Shown in pieces: positions 16,661 to 25,009 of a DNA stretch of 64,000 nucleotides. The position numbers and the translations under genes are program-made. How positions within the stretch are numbered: position 1 is the first letter of the stretch; every line of letters begins with the position of its first letter. Below the pieces are notes generated by a model. The model saw nothing but the letters and a program-made list of their open reading frames with translations, ran no database searches and was not told where the DNA came from. The stretch spans positions 1,116,001 to 1,180,000 of the forward strand of contig OZ257136.1 in NCBI GenBank assembly GCA_965278995.1, written 5' to 3'. The DNA is from JADJYF01 sp965278995 (GTDB lineage Bacteria; Pseudomonadota; Gammaproteobacteria; Ga0077536).

Positions 16661-17120
16661 CGACGAGCTGGTCGAGATCTTCACGGATGGTGCGTGCCGC
16701 GGCAACCCGGGGCCGGGTGGTTGGGGCGCTCTGATGCGCTATCGCGGGCGCGAACGGGCGTTGTCCGGCGCGACCGCCCAGACCACCAACAACCGGATGG
16801 AAATGACCGCCGCCATCGAAGCACTACGCGCGCTCACGCGGCCCAGCCGTGTGCTTCTGACGACCGACTCGCAGTATGTAATGAACGGCATCACGAGCTG
16901 GTTACCAGCGTGGAAAAGACGCGGCTGGAAAACGTCCGACAATAAGCCCGTCAAGAACGTCGATCTGTGGCAGGAACTCGAACAGCTGGCAGGTGGACAC
17001 GAGATCCGATGGTCGTGGGTGCGCGGACACAGTGGGCACGTCGAAAACGAAACCGCCGATCAGCTTGCCAACGCTGCCATCGACGCTATGCTGGAACGCA
17101 ATCCAGGAAGCTCTGCCTGA
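16650..17120 (+). CDS. rnhA: Ribonuclease HI
   Basis: 156 residues from ATG 16650, matching the usual RNase HI length (155). It degrades the RNA strand of RNA-DNA hybrids. All four metal-binding acids are visible: Asp13 (FTDGACRGNPGPGGW), Glu51 (NNRMEMTA), Asp73 (LTTDSQYV) and Asp137 (ENETADQLA). The basic protrusion (WKRRGWKTSDNKPVKN) of the E. coli type is present, as is the catalytic-loop His in RGHSGH. It overlaps the methyltransferase gene, and dnaQ follows after 76 bases. Confidence 0.97.
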   Translation: MSTDDELVEIFTDGACRGNPGPGGWGALMRYRGRERALSGATAQTTNNRMEMTAAIEALRALTRPSRVLLTTDSQYVMNGITSWLPAWKRRGWKTSDNKPVKNVDLWQELEQLAGGHEIRWSWVRGHSGHVENETADQLANAAIDAMLERNPGSSA

Positions 17121-17196
17121 CAGCCTGTCAAACTGGACTTCCCGCGGCGCTCGGATGTGCCGCTTCCGTAATCCACCCGCTTCGAGGAGCCGCTGC

Positions 17197-17901
17197 GTGC
17201 GCCAGATAGTTCTCGACACTGAAACCACCGGCCTCGATGCTGCGCTCGGCCATCGTATTATCGAAGTCGGTTGCATCGAGATCATCAATCGCCGTCTGAC
17301 CGGGCGCCGCTTCCAGCAGTACGTCAATCCTCAGCGCGAAATCGATGCGGGTGCCGCCGAAGTGCATGGCCTCACCTGGGCCGATCTGCGTGAGAAGCCC
17401 GACTTCAGCGAGATCGCCGTCGAGTTCATCGAATTCATACGCGGTGCCGAGCTCGTCATCCATAACGCCCAATTCGACGTCGGTTTTCTCGATGCCGAGT
17501 TCACCCGCATGGGCCCGGCGTGGGGACGGACCGAGGACTACTGTTCAGTGTTCGACACCTTGCAACTGGCGCGCGAGATGCATCCGGGGCAGCGCAACAG
17601 TCTCGATGCGCTGTGCCGGCGCTATGAAGTCGATAATGCCCATCGCGAGCTGCATGGCGCCCTGCTCGATGCCGAGTTGCTCGCTGAAGTCTATCTCTCG
17701 ATGACGGGGGGCCAGGCAGTTTTCGCACTCGATGCCAGCGGCGACAGCGGCCGGCACAAACCTGGGGTCAGAGCAGTACAGCGGCCGCGACCGGATGCGC
17801 TGCGGGTGGTCGAGGCGAACGCGCTCGAGCTGCTCGAGCATGAGCGCGCGCTGGCGCGACTGGACAAGGCCAGCGGCGGCGCCTGTCTATGGCTGAACTA
17901 A
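17197..17901 (+). CDS. dnaQ: DNA polymerase III epsilon subunit (proofreading 3'-5' exonuclease)
   Basis: 234 residues from a GTG at 17197, chosen because GAGGAG lies seven bases upstream and the protein then begins MRQIVLDTETTG, exactly where the family begins. The DnaQ motifs are present: Exo I Asp7/Glu9 (DTET), Exo II with Asp94 (HNAQFDVGFL), Exo III with His153 and Asp158 (HGALLDAELLAEVY). The C-terminal tail, after a variable linker, should bind the alpha subunit. It follows rnhA in the same direction and ends at a strong hairpin. Confidence 0.95.
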   Translation: MRQIVLDTETTGLDAALGHRIIEVGCIEIINRRLTGRRFQQYVNPQREIDAGAAEVHGLTWADLREKPDFSEIAVEFIEFIRGAELVIHNAQFDVGFLDAEFTRMGPAWGRTEDYCSVFDTLQLAREMHPGQRNSLDALCRRYEVDNAHRELHGALLDAELLAEVYLSMTGGQAVFALDASGDSGRHKPGVRAVQRPRPDALRVVEANALELLEHERALARLDKASGGACLWLN

Positions 17902-17927
17902 GGACCCTGGAATTCTGACCAGGGTCC
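17902..17927. terminator. Bidirectional hairpin between dnaQ and grxD
   Basis: A perfect 9-bp stem (17902-17910 with 17919-17927) with an 8-base loop sits between the convergent dnaQ and grxD genes. No long T-run follows, so Rho-independent strength is uncertain. Confidence 0.65.
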
Positions 17928-17934
17928 AAAGCTG

Positions 17935-18252
17935 TCAGGCGGCAGTTGCAGCCTGGGTCATGCGCTGCAGATCGCCGCTCTGGTACATGCCGAGCACGAT
18001 ATCGCAACCACCGACCAGCTCGCCGTTGATGAACACCTGCGGAAACGTCGGCCAGTCCGAGTAACGCGGCAGGTTCTGGCGGACATCGGGCTCGGCCAGG
18101 ACATCGACCGCGTGAAATTCGACGCCGCAGGCTTTCAGCGCCTCGACAGTGCGCATCGAGAAGCCGCATTGCGGAAACTGCGGCGTGCCTTTCATGAATA
18201 AGACTATCGGATGTGTCTCGACGATATTCTTGATACGTTCGATGCTATCCAT
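17935..18252 (-). CDS. grxD: Monothiol glutaredoxin (Grx4 type)
   Basis: 105 residues. The monothiol active site CGFS (29-32) is in the context 'FMKGTPQFPQCGFS', and 'WPTFPQVFINGELVGGCDI' gives the cis-Pro and glutathione-binding loop. Grx4-type proteins bind a glutathione-ligated [2Fe-2S] cluster and take part in Fe-S delivery and iron sensing in the cytoplasm. The gene is convergent with dnaQ. Its upstream region (18253-18349) contains a short CTAT-rich run of no evident role. Confidence 0.95.
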   Translation of the reverse strand: MDSIERIKNIVETHPIVLFMKGTPQFPQCGFSMRTVEALKACGVEFHAVDVLAEPDVRQNLPRYSDWPTFPQVFINGELVGGCDIVLGMYQSGDLQRMTQAATAA

Positions 18253-18349
18253 ACGCGTTCCTCAAAAGTCAGTCTGGCTATCTATCTATCAGTCTATCGA
18301 TGGCCGTTCAGCGACGCCAACGGGCGATCGACCTACTATACCGCTCAGT

Positions 18350-19912
18350 CTAAATTTTTATTTCAGAATTGAAAACCTCGTACGCCGTGTGGTCGGGTCG
18401 ACCCCAGCCGCCGCCGCCGGCTGTCGTCACGCTCAGGCGGTCACCGGTCTGCGCCTCGAGTTCGCATTTGCCGGGGATCGCCACGCCGTTCAGCGTATTC
18501 GACCCGCAGGCGCCGTCAGCACCCCCGGCGAGCCCCCACGGTGCCAGCTGGCGACGCTCGCTCAGGACAGTCACAGCTGCCGGTGCCAGGAATTCGAATT
18601 CCCGGACGATGCCGTCGCCGCCGCGATGACGGCCGTCGCCGCCGCTACCGCGACGGATGGCATAACGCCGGATGCGCAACGGATAGTTCATTTCGATGAC
18701 TTCCGCCGGCGTGTTCAACGTGTTGGTCATATGGGTATGGACGGCGTCGAGTCCCGCCCCGAGTCGATGTGCACCACTGCCGCCCCCTATCGTTTCGTAA
18801 TAGTCCCAGCCCGGGCCGCCCAGTGCGACATTGTTCATGCTGCCGTGACTGGCCGCGGGAATGCGCTCGGGGATAGCCTGCGCCAGCGCACCGAGCACGA
18901 CGTCGACTATCCGTTGGCTGGTCTCGACATTCCCGGCAGCAACGGCGGCAGGTGCGCGCGCGTTGAGCAGAGTACCGTGTGGCGCTAGCAGGGTGAGGAC
19001 AGACAGCGAGCCGGCGCAAGGCGGCGTAGTCGGCGGCATCAGGGCGAAAAACGCGTAAAACGCCGCTGCTGCAGTGACCGACAGAGGGCAGTTGATATTG
19101 CCTTCGACCTGGTGCGCCGTGCCGTCGAAATCGACCAGTGCATGGTCGCCTGTAATCGTGACGGTGACGGCGATGGGTACCCGTACAGCCGCAAAACCAT
19201 CGCCGTCCATATAATCAGTGTAACGATAGACGCCGTCGGGCAGGTTCGCGATGGTATGTCGTGCCAGGCGGCTGCCGTAGGCATTGACGGCGTCGAGCGC
19301 AGCGTTGAATCCGTGTGCGCCAAGTTCGCTATGGAGCATGGCCACACGTTCGCAGCCGACCCGGTTCGCGCTGATCTGCGCGGCGAAGTCGCCGAGTGTC
19401 GCAGCAGGGTTGCGCAACCCGGATTCGAGCAGGGCCAGTGTTGCCGGGTCGAATCCGGCCGTACTGGAGAGGAGTCGAGGTGACAGCACCAGACCTTCGT
19501 CGGCCAGTGTTCGTGCCAATGGCATTGAACCAGGGCGCGCGCAGCCGATGTCGGCATGATGTGCACGATTGGCAACGAAAGCGAGCAGTCGACTGTCACT
19601 AAAGACCGGCGCTATGACGGTGACATCGGGGAGATGGGTGCCACCCAGATACGGGTCGTTCACGACCACCATGTCGCCCTCGCGCCAGGCCCACGCGCCG
19701 ATCACATCGCGCATGGCGTAAGCCATGCTGCCAAGATGAACCGGGATATGCGCGGCCTGGGCGCAGAGTTCGCCTGCGCTATCGAACACGGCACAGGAGA
19801 AGTCGAGCCGGTCCTTGATGTTCGGTGACAGGGCTGCACGACGAAGTGTCGCGCCCATCTCGCGACAGCTGGCGCGCAAGCGGTTGACGACCAGGCTCAA
19901 CTCGATCCGATT
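18350..19912 (-). CDS. Hydantoinase B / oxoprolinase family protein
   Basis: About 520 residues from a GTG at 19912; the start is tentative, with other in-frame starts upstream to 19975. Family landmarks are 'GELCAQAAHIPVHLGSMAYAM', 'GDMVVVNDPYLGGTHLPDVTVIAPVF', 'VANRAHHADIGCARPGSMP', 'DGDGFAAVRVPIAV', 'VEGNINCPLSVTAAAAFYAF' and 'GGGSGAHRLGAGLDAVHTHMTNTLNTP'. These enzymes form ATP-dependent hydantoinases, 5-oxoprolinases or acetone carboxylase-like complexes, normally together with a HyuA subunit. No HyuA gene is adjacent, so the partner must be elsewhere. It is divergent from argD. Confidence 0.88.
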   Translation of the reverse strand, partial: NRIELSLVVNRLRASCREMGATLRRAALSPNIKDRLDFSCAVFDSAGELCAQAAHIPVHLGSMAYAMRDVIGAWAWREGDMVVVNDPYLGGTHLPDVTVIAPVFSDSRLLAFVANRAHHADIGCARPGSMPLARTLADEGLVLSPRLLSSTAGFDPATLALLESGLRNPAATLGDFAAQISANRVGCERVAMLHSELGAHGFNAALDAVNAYGSRLARHTIANLPDGVYRYTDYMDGDGFAAVRVPIAVTVTITGDHALVDFDGTAHQVEGNINCPLSVTAAAAFYAFFALMPPTTPPCAGSLSVLTLLAPHGTLLNARAPAAVAAGNVETSQRIVDVVLGALAQAIPERIPAASHGSMNNVALGGPGWDYYETIGGGSGAHRLGAGLDAVHTHMTNTLNTPAEVIEMNYPLRIRRYAIRRGSGGDGRHRGGDGIVREFEFLAPAAVTVLSERRQLAPWGLAGGADGACGSNTLNGVAIPGKCELEAQTGDRLSVTTAGGGGWGRPDHTAYEVFNSEIKI

Positions 19913-19996
19913 CACACTAACCCGCCCTATCTCATCGTTTCCATTGAATTTTCTGCGCCCGCTGTTGACTTGCATAATACGGCACTCTTTCGCACA

Positions 19997-20176
19997 ATGC
20001 CGGGGATTCGGCGCACGCGCCGGCGGTCCGATGGCGCGCAGTTGCGGAGCAACCTCGACCGGGCCGGAGGTCAGACTGCTGAATCGCGAGCCCGGCCCCG
20101 AGGTCGGGCTTTGTTTTTAGAGATACGAAAGCCAGGGTTCTGCCAGCCATGTCTGCGACGACAACTTCAGCTCTGA
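19997..20176 (+). CDS. Possible Arg-rich leader peptide of argD
   Basis: A frame of 59 codons starts at ATG 19997 and overlaps the argD start in another frame. Codons 5-10 read Arg-Arg-Thr-Arg-Arg-Arg, and Arg makes up about a quarter of the peptide. It covers the hairpins listed at 20052-20118. No convincing Shine-Dalgarno is visible before the ATG, so translation is uncertain. It is listed because Arg codons ahead of arginine-biosynthesis genes are what a leader-peptide control would need. It may equally be chance in GC-rich DNA, where Arg codons are common. Confidence 0.25.
   Translation: MPGIRRTRRRSDGAQLRSNLDRAGGQTAESRARPRGRALFLEIRKPGFCQPCLRRQLQL
20052..20118 (+). promoter_or_regulatory. 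Candidate transcription attenuator upstream of argD
   Basis: Three overlapping pairings can be drawn. A terminator-like stem joins 20089-20094 with 20105-20110, followed by TTTGTTTTT (20110-20118). An alternative pairing joins 20053-20057 with 20099-20103 and 20061-20067 with 20092-20098, which would break the terminator. A third small hairpin, 20052-20056 with 20067-20071, would block the alternative. This sits 30 bases before argD. It may be an attenuator of argD–argF or simply the terminator of a short upstream transcript. Confidence 0.45.
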
Positions 20177-21339
20177 TGACGAATTATGGGCGACTCGACG
20201 TGTGCTTCACGCATGGCCGCGGGCCATGGTTGTGGGACGAGCAGGGTCGCCAGTATCTGGACGCGCTGTCCGGCATTGCGGTGTGCGGACTGGGACATGC
20301 ACATCCCGATGTGACGGCGGCGATCGCAGCGCAGGCTGGTCGCTTGATGCACACCTCCAACCTCTATCGCGTTCGGCTGCAGGAAGAGCTGGCGCAAAAG
20401 TTGGTTGAAATCTCTGGCCTGGAACGGGTGTTTTTCTGTAATTCGGGCGCCGAAGCCAACGAGGCGGCGATCAAGATTGCGCGCAAATTCGGTCATGACA
20501 AAGGCATCGCCAGACCAACGGTCATCGTCATGGATGGAAGTTTCCACGGTCGCACGATGGCGGCATTGAGCGCGACCGGAAATCCGAAAGTCCATGCCGG
20601 ATTCGGGCCGCTGGTCGAAGGATTCGTCCATGTGCCCTACGACAATCTCGATGCCGTCGGCGATGCTGCCGGGCAGGCTGAAGTTGTCGCCGTACTGGTC
20701 GAACCCGTGCTGGGTGAAGGTGGCATTGTGGTGCCGCAACAGCGTTATCTGACTGCACTTCGCAAGCTCTGTGACGATCGTGGCCTGCTGTTCATGCTGG
20801 ACGAAGTGCAAACCGCGATGGGCCGCACTGGACGCTGGTTCGCGTTTCAACACGAGAACCTTCTGCCCGACGTCATGACACTCGCCAAGGGCCTCGGCAA
20901 CGGCGTGCCGATAGGCGCGTGTCTGGCGCGAGGTGCAGCGGCCGACGTTTTCAAGCCTGGCAACCACGGCTCGACTTTCGGCGGTAATCCACTGGCCGCG
21001 AGCGCAGCGCTGGCGGTGCTCAAGGTCATCGAGCGCGACGAACTTGCCGAGCGCGCGGCAAGTCTGGGCGCGAGCATGCTGGCAGGATTCCGTCGTGCAT
21101 TGGCTGGCAATACCGCCGTCAAACAGATTCGTGGCCATGGCTTGATGATCGGGATCGAACTTGACGCACCCTGCGGCGACCTCGTTAAACAGGCGCTCGC
21201 CAGCGGTCTGCTGATCAATGTCACAGCCGATAGAGTCATCCGCCTGCTGCCGCCACTGATTCTGAGCGACGAAGAAGCGGCACAGATAGTCGAGCGCGTG
21301 GTGCAGTTGATCGAAAGTTTCACAAGCACGGGCGATTGA
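20149..21339 (+). CDS. argD: Acetylornithine aminotransferase
   Basis: 396 residues, a class-III PLP aminotransferase. It converts N-acetylglutamate semialdehyde to N-acetylornithine in arginine synthesis, and may also serve in lysine synthesis. The PLP lysine is Lys247 (TLAKGLGNG). Other motifs are 'VFFCNSGAEANEAAIK', 'SFHGRTMAALSATG', 'LLFMLDEVQTAMGRTG' (Asp of the pyridine-N contact) and 'HGSTFGGNPLAASAAL'. argF follows after 10 bases, so the pair forms an operon. The leader upstream may carry an attenuator. Confidence 0.95.
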   Translation: MSATTTSALMTNYGRLDVCFTHGRGPWLWDEQGRQYLDALSGIAVCGLGHAHPDVTAAIAAQAGRLMHTSNLYRVRLQEELAQKLVEISGLERVFFCNSGAEANEAAIKIARKFGHDKGIARPTVIVMDGSFHGRTMAALSATGNPKVHAGFGPLVEGFVHVPYDNLDAVGDAAGQAEVVAVLVEPVLGEGGIVVPQQRYLTALRKLCDDRGLLFMLDEVQTAMGRTGRWFAFQHENLLPDVMTLAKGLGNGVPIGACLARGAAADVFKPGNHGSTFGGNPLAASAALAVLKVIERDELAERAASLGASMLAGFRRALAGNTAVKQIRGHGLMIGIELDAPCGDLVKQALASGLLINVTADRVIRLLPPLILSDEEAAQIVERVVQLIESFTSTGD

Positions 21340-21349
21340 GCGCGAGTCG

Positions 21350-22252
21350 ATGGCGTTGCGGCATTTTCTCTCACTGCTCGACTTAAGCCGGGCCGAAGTC
21401 GTTCAGCTGATCGAGCGTGCGCTCGAGTTGAAACGCTGGCGGCGCGAAGGTCGGCGGCCGCAGCTTTTCGAGCGACGCACCCTGGCCATGATTTTCGAGA
21501 AGTCGTCAACAAGAACTCGCGTGTCATTCGAAGTGGCGATGGCCGAAGGCGGCGGTTCAGCGATTTTTCTGTCGACACAGGAATCACAGTTGGGGCGCGG
21601 CGAACCGCCGGAAGATACGGCGCGCGTGCTGTCGGAAATGGCCGATGCGATCATGATCCGCACGTACGCCCACGATACCGTCAGGCGATTCGCCGCCAGC
21701 GCCAGTGTGCCGGTGATCAACGGGCTTACCAACAGCCTGCATCCGTGTCAGGTACTCGCTGATCTATTGACCTGGTTCGAGCACCGCGGTGAGATTCAGG
21801 GTCACACGGTGGCCTGGATCGGCGATGGCAACAACATGTGCAATACCTGGCTGCAGGCTGCGCTGTTGATGGATTTCCATCTCAATATCGCCGTCCCTCC
21901 GGGTTATGAGCCGGACGCAGATTGCCTGGCAGCAGCCGGTCATCGCGTCACGCTGACCCATGTCCCGGCTATGGCGGCAGCTGGCGCCGAATTGGTCATG
22001 ACTGACGTCTGGACCAGCATGGGCCAGGAAACCGAGGCACCTGCCAGACGGACGGCATTCGCGCCGTTTCAGGTGACTGCAGCGCTGATGACCGCGGCTG
22101 CACCGGGCGCCTTGTTCATGCATTGTCTGCCCGCACATCGCGGCGAGGAAGTCGCCGCCGACGTCATCGATCATCCCGACAGCGTGGTCTGGGACGAAGC
22201 TGGCAACCGCCTGCATGCTCAGAAAGCGCTGCTCGAGTTCCTGTTGAAGTGA
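21350..22252 (+). CDS. argF: Ornithine carbamoyltransferase
   Basis: 300 residues, a little shorter than enterobacterial ArgF. It joins ornithine and carbamoyl phosphate to give citrulline. The carbamoyl-phosphate motif STRTR is present (EKSSTRTRVSFEVAM), as are 'HPCQVLADLLTW' and the ornithine-binding 'FMHCLPAHRGEEV'. An SMG-type loop appears as 'DVWTSMGQE'. It lies directly behind argD. No other arg genes are in the window. Confidence 0.95.
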   Translation: MALRHFLSLLDLSRAEVVQLIERALELKRWRREGRRPQLFERRTLAMIFEKSSTRTRVSFEVAMAEGGGSAIFLSTQESQLGRGEPPEDTARVLSEMADAIMIRTYAHDTVRRFAASASVPVINGLTNSLHPCQVLADLLTWFEHRGEIQGHTVAWIGDGNNMCNTWLQAALLMDFHLNIAVPPGYEPDADCLAAAGHRVTLTHVPAMAAAGAELVMTDVWTSMGQETEAPARRTAFAPFQVTAALMTAAAPGALFMHCLPAHRGEEVAADVIDHPDSVVWDEAGNRLHAQKALLEFLLK

Positions 22253-22367
22253 GCATGAAACCGGTCGTGACGGGTCTGCCATTTGACAGCTTGCAGGGCC
22301 GTCGCTAGCGTGTCGCACGAATCTTCATATGTTGCATGTTCGAGTGGCTGACCCCCGTGGCATAGGC

Positions 22368-23000
22368 ATGACATCCCAGCGCGCGCGCAATCGGCTCGTC
22401 GAGCAGTTGCGTACCATGGGCGTCACCGGTGAAGCGGTGCTCGAAGTGATACGGACGACACCACGCCATCTGTTCGTGGACGAAGCGTTGGCCAGCCGGG
22501 CCTACGAAAACACTGCTCTGCCTATCGGTTACGGCCAGACGATTTCACAGCCGTACATCGTGGCGACGATGACCCAGGCGCTGTGCACGAGCGGGCCGCT
22601 CGACCGCGTGCTCGAAATCGGTGCCGGTTGCGGTTATCAAAGTGCAGTGCTCGCGCAGGTGTCAGGGCGCGTGTTCAGTGTCGAACGAATCGCTGCACTG
22701 GCCAATAAGTTGCGCAGTCGACTGCACGAACTGCGCATCACCAATGTACGCGTTCGCCATGGCGACGGTTTCAAGGGCTGGGCAGCCAACGCGCCTTTCG
22801 ATGCCATCCTCGTTGCAGCAGCGCCGGTCGATGTACCCGAAGCACTGTTGCAACAGCTCAGTGTCGGTGGTCGCCTGATCATTCCTATCGGCCGTGCCGG
22901 CGCGCAGGAGCTGTGTCTGCTCACGCGCACCGCTTCCGGCATCGAGGAATCCGTGATTGAACGGGTCAGTTTCGTGCCGTTACTCGAAGGCGTGGCCTGA
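22368..23000 (+). CDS. pcm: Protein-L-isoaspartate O-methyltransferase
   Basis: 210 residues from ATG 22368, chosen because the protein then begins like E. coli Pcm (208 residues); an ATG 39 bases upstream is also possible. Pcm methylates isoaspartyl residues in damaged proteins, using SAM. Motifs are 'LFVDEALASRAYENTALPIGYGQTIS', where 'QTISQPYIVA' is diagnostic, and 'VLEIGAGCGYQSAVLAQV' (motif I). It is the first gene of the pcm–nlpD–rpoS cluster; surE, its usual upstream neighbour, is replaced here by argF. Confidence 0.95.
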   Translation: MTSQRARNRLVEQLRTMGVTGEAVLEVIRTTPRHLFVDEALASRAYENTALPIGYGQTISQPYIVATMTQALCTSGPLDRVLEIGAGCGYQSAVLAQVSGRVFSVERIAALANKLRSRLHELRITNVRVRHGDGFKGWAANAPFDAILVAAAPVDVPEALLQQLSVGGRLIIPIGRAGAQELCLLTRTASGIEESVIERVSFVPLLEGVA

Positions 23001-23014
23001 AGCACGTCGCACGC

Positions 23015-23908
23015 GTGTCTCGTTTCCCCTGGCACAGGTCTGGCGCCGGCCGCGCATCGGGCAACCGTCCAGTCGGTTGCGTTATCGCGGCACTCAAGCG
23101 CCGCGGTTGTGCACTGGTCTCAGTGCTCGTGCTCGCCGGCTGCGTCAGTGGGACGCAGGCGCCCATCGAGCAGAAAGCCGTTGGCGCTTCAGCGCGACCG
23201 AACACTGCCCTGCGTCACCCACCGCGAACGTCGGCACCGCGCGTCGAAAAGACGCCTGCTATCCATGTTGTTCAGCGCGGCGACAGTGTGCACGCGCTGG
23301 CTTGGCGTTATCGCATCGATTACCGCGATTTGATCCGATGGAACGCCTTGCGCAATCCGGATCTGATCTATGTCGGCCAGCGTCTGCGTCTGTCAGCGCC
23401 AGTCGTTACCGCCAATACAGCTGCGTCTGAAGCACCGAGTCGGCCGGCGAAGTCCGGCGTCACGCATCATGCCGCGTCCCGCGAGCTTGCCGTCACGCGG
23501 ACCTCGCCGGCAGTGGGGTCGGCGAAGGCAGCAGCCCATGGACCTTTACGCTGGGTGTGGCCGGCGGAGGGCAGAACGAGCACCGCAACGACAGTCTCGG
23601 GCACCAAAGGCCTTGAGATCCGAGGCACTCGCGGACAGTCGATCAAGGCGGCTGCGGCGGGTACAGTGGTGTACAGCGGAAGTGGACTGCGGGGCTACGG
23701 AGAGCTTATCATCCTGAAACACAACGATACGTTTCTGAGCGCGTACGCACACAACGACGTGCGGCTTGTTCAGGAAGGCGGCCGTGTCGAGACCGGCGAA
23801 GCAATTGCGCGCATGGGCAACACCGATACGAAAGATGTCATGCTCCATTTCGAGATCCGCCGGAATGGGAAAGCCGTCGACCCCCTGCAATTTCTACCGA
23901 AACGCTGA
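23015..23908 (+). CDS. nlpD: Murein hydrolase activator NlpD (LysM + LytM lipoprotein)
   Basis: 297 residues from a GTG at 23015. The lipobox LAGC follows a hydrophobic stretch (Cys near residue 43), so the N-terminal segment before it is unusually long and the real start may be an internal GTG. A LysM domain follows ('IHVVQRGDSVHALAWRYRIDYRDL'), then an Ala/Pro-rich linker, then a LytM/M23 domain ('GYGELIILKHNDTFLSAYAHN…MLHFEIRRNGKAVDPLQFL'). The zinc-binding His and Asp of active M23 peptidases are mostly replaced, as in NlpD, which activates amidase AmiC rather than cutting peptidoglycan itself. rpoS promoters often lie inside nlpD. Confidence 0.93.
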   Translation: MSRFPWHRSGAGRASGNRPVGCVIAALKRRGCALVSVLVLAGCVSGTQAPIEQKAVGASARPNTALRHPPRTSAPRVEKTPAIHVVQRGDSVHALAWRYRIDYRDLIRWNALRNPDLIYVGQRLRLSAPVVTANTAASEAPSRPAKSGVTHHAASRELAVTRTSPAVGSAKAAAHGPLRWVWPAEGRTSTATTVSGTKGLEIRGTRGQSIKAAAAGTVVYSGSGLRGYGELIILKHNDTFLSAYAHNDVRLVQEGGRVETGEAIARMGNTDTKDVMLHFEIRRNGKAVDPLQFLPKR

Positions 23909-23922
23909 ATCCGGATAGCGCC

Positions 23923-24993
23923 ATGGCCGGCCCGCGCAGCAAAAATCCCGACCACGCTGCGACCAGCGGCCCGGCCGCTACAGACAGCGCATTACCCGAC
24001 GATCCCGAACTCGATAGCCAATTGGATAGCGACAATCCTGACGACGCTGCCCTGCTCGATGAAGAGCTTGCTGTCATGGATGGCGACGATGTCACCGAGG
24101 ATGATCCCGTGGCCGAGACGCCGGTGCAGTATCTTCCGGGCGAAGTGGCGCAGGGCGATATCGATGCGACCCGGCTTTACTTGAATGAAATCGGATTCTC
24201 GCCGCTGCTGACGGCTGAAGAAGAGGTCAAGTTTTCACGTCTCGCGTTACGTGGTGACGGGCCCGCGCGCAAACGCATGATCGAGAGCAATCTACGTCTT
24301 GTGGTCAAGATCGCGCGCCGCTACATGAATCGCGGCCTTGCTCTGCTCGATTTGATCGAGGAGGGGAATCTCGGTCTCATTCGTGCCGTCGAGAAGTTCG
24401 ATCCCGAACGTGGTTTCCGCTTTTCGACTTACGCAACCTGGTGGATCCGCCAGACTATCGAACGCGCGCTGATGAATCAGACCCGCACCATCCGGTTGCC
24501 GATACATGTCATCAAGGAAATTAACATCTACCTCAGGGCGGCTCGTCAGCTGGCTCAGAAGCTCGATCGCGAACCGAGCCCTGAGGATGTCGCAACGATG
24601 CTCGACCGGCCGCTCGAAGACGTCAAGCGGATGCTTGGCCTGAACGAGCGTATCGCATCGGTCGATGTGCCGGCTGAGCGCGATTCAGACCGTTCACTGC
24701 TCGACACCATACCCGATGAGCAGAATCCCGACCCGGCTGTGCTGCTGCAGGATGACGACGTGCAGCGGCACCTTGAGACCTGGTTGGCTCAATTGAACGA
24801 CAAGCAGCGCGCAGTAGTCGAGAGCCGCTTCGGACTGAACGGCCGGGACATCGCCACGCTGGAAGAAGTGGGAGCCGAGATTGGGGTGACCCGCGAACGG
24901 GTCCGACAGATCCAGATTGAGGCGCTGCGGCGGTTGCGGCAGATCCTGGAGCGCGAAGGATTCTCGGTCGACGCGCTGTTCGCGGAGTTGTGA
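23923..24993 (+). CDS. rpoS: RNA polymerase sigma factor RpoS (sigma-38)
   Basis: 356 residues. The acidic N-terminus (about 70 residues, Asp-rich) is longer than in E. coli. The RpoS signature 'LYLNEIGFSPLLTAEEEVKFSR' follows, then region 2 ('NLRLVVKIARRYMNRGLALLDLIEEGNLGLIRAVEKFD', 'FSTYATWWIRQTIERA'), region 3, and region 4.2 ('GVTRERVRQIQIEALRRLRQIL'). Region 1.1 of RpoD is absent, and gene order after nlpD confirms RpoS. It directs stationary-phase and stress transcription. It is convergent with a Mth938-like gene just 16 bases away. Confidence 0.96.
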   Translation: MAGPRSKNPDHAATSGPAATDSALPDDPELDSQLDSDNPDDAALLDEELAVMDGDDVTEDDPVAETPVQYLPGEVAQGDIDATRLYLNEIGFSPLLTAEEEVKFSRLALRGDGPARKRMIESNLRLVVKIARRYMNRGLALLDLIEEGNLGLIRAVEKFDPERGFRFSTYATWWIRQTIERALMNQTRTIRLPIHVIKEINIYLRAARQLAQKLDREPSPEDVATMLDRPLEDVKRMLGLNERIASVDVPAERDSDRSLLDTIPDEQNPDPAVLLQDDDVQRHLETWLAQLNDKQRAVVESRFGLNGRDIATLEEVGAEIGVTRERVRQIQIEALRRLRQILEREGFSVDALFAEL

Positions 24994-25009
24994 AGCGCAA
25001 ATCGTGTCG

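Noticed and set aside
18281..18300. CTAT-rich short tandem run upstream of grxD
   Set aside because: It has only three or four imperfect units, and nothing ties it to regulation.
23923..24993. RpoD (housekeeping sigma factor)
   Set aside because: Region 1.1 is missing, the length is 356, the 'YLNEIGFSPLLTAEEE' segment is RpoS-like, and it follows nlpD.
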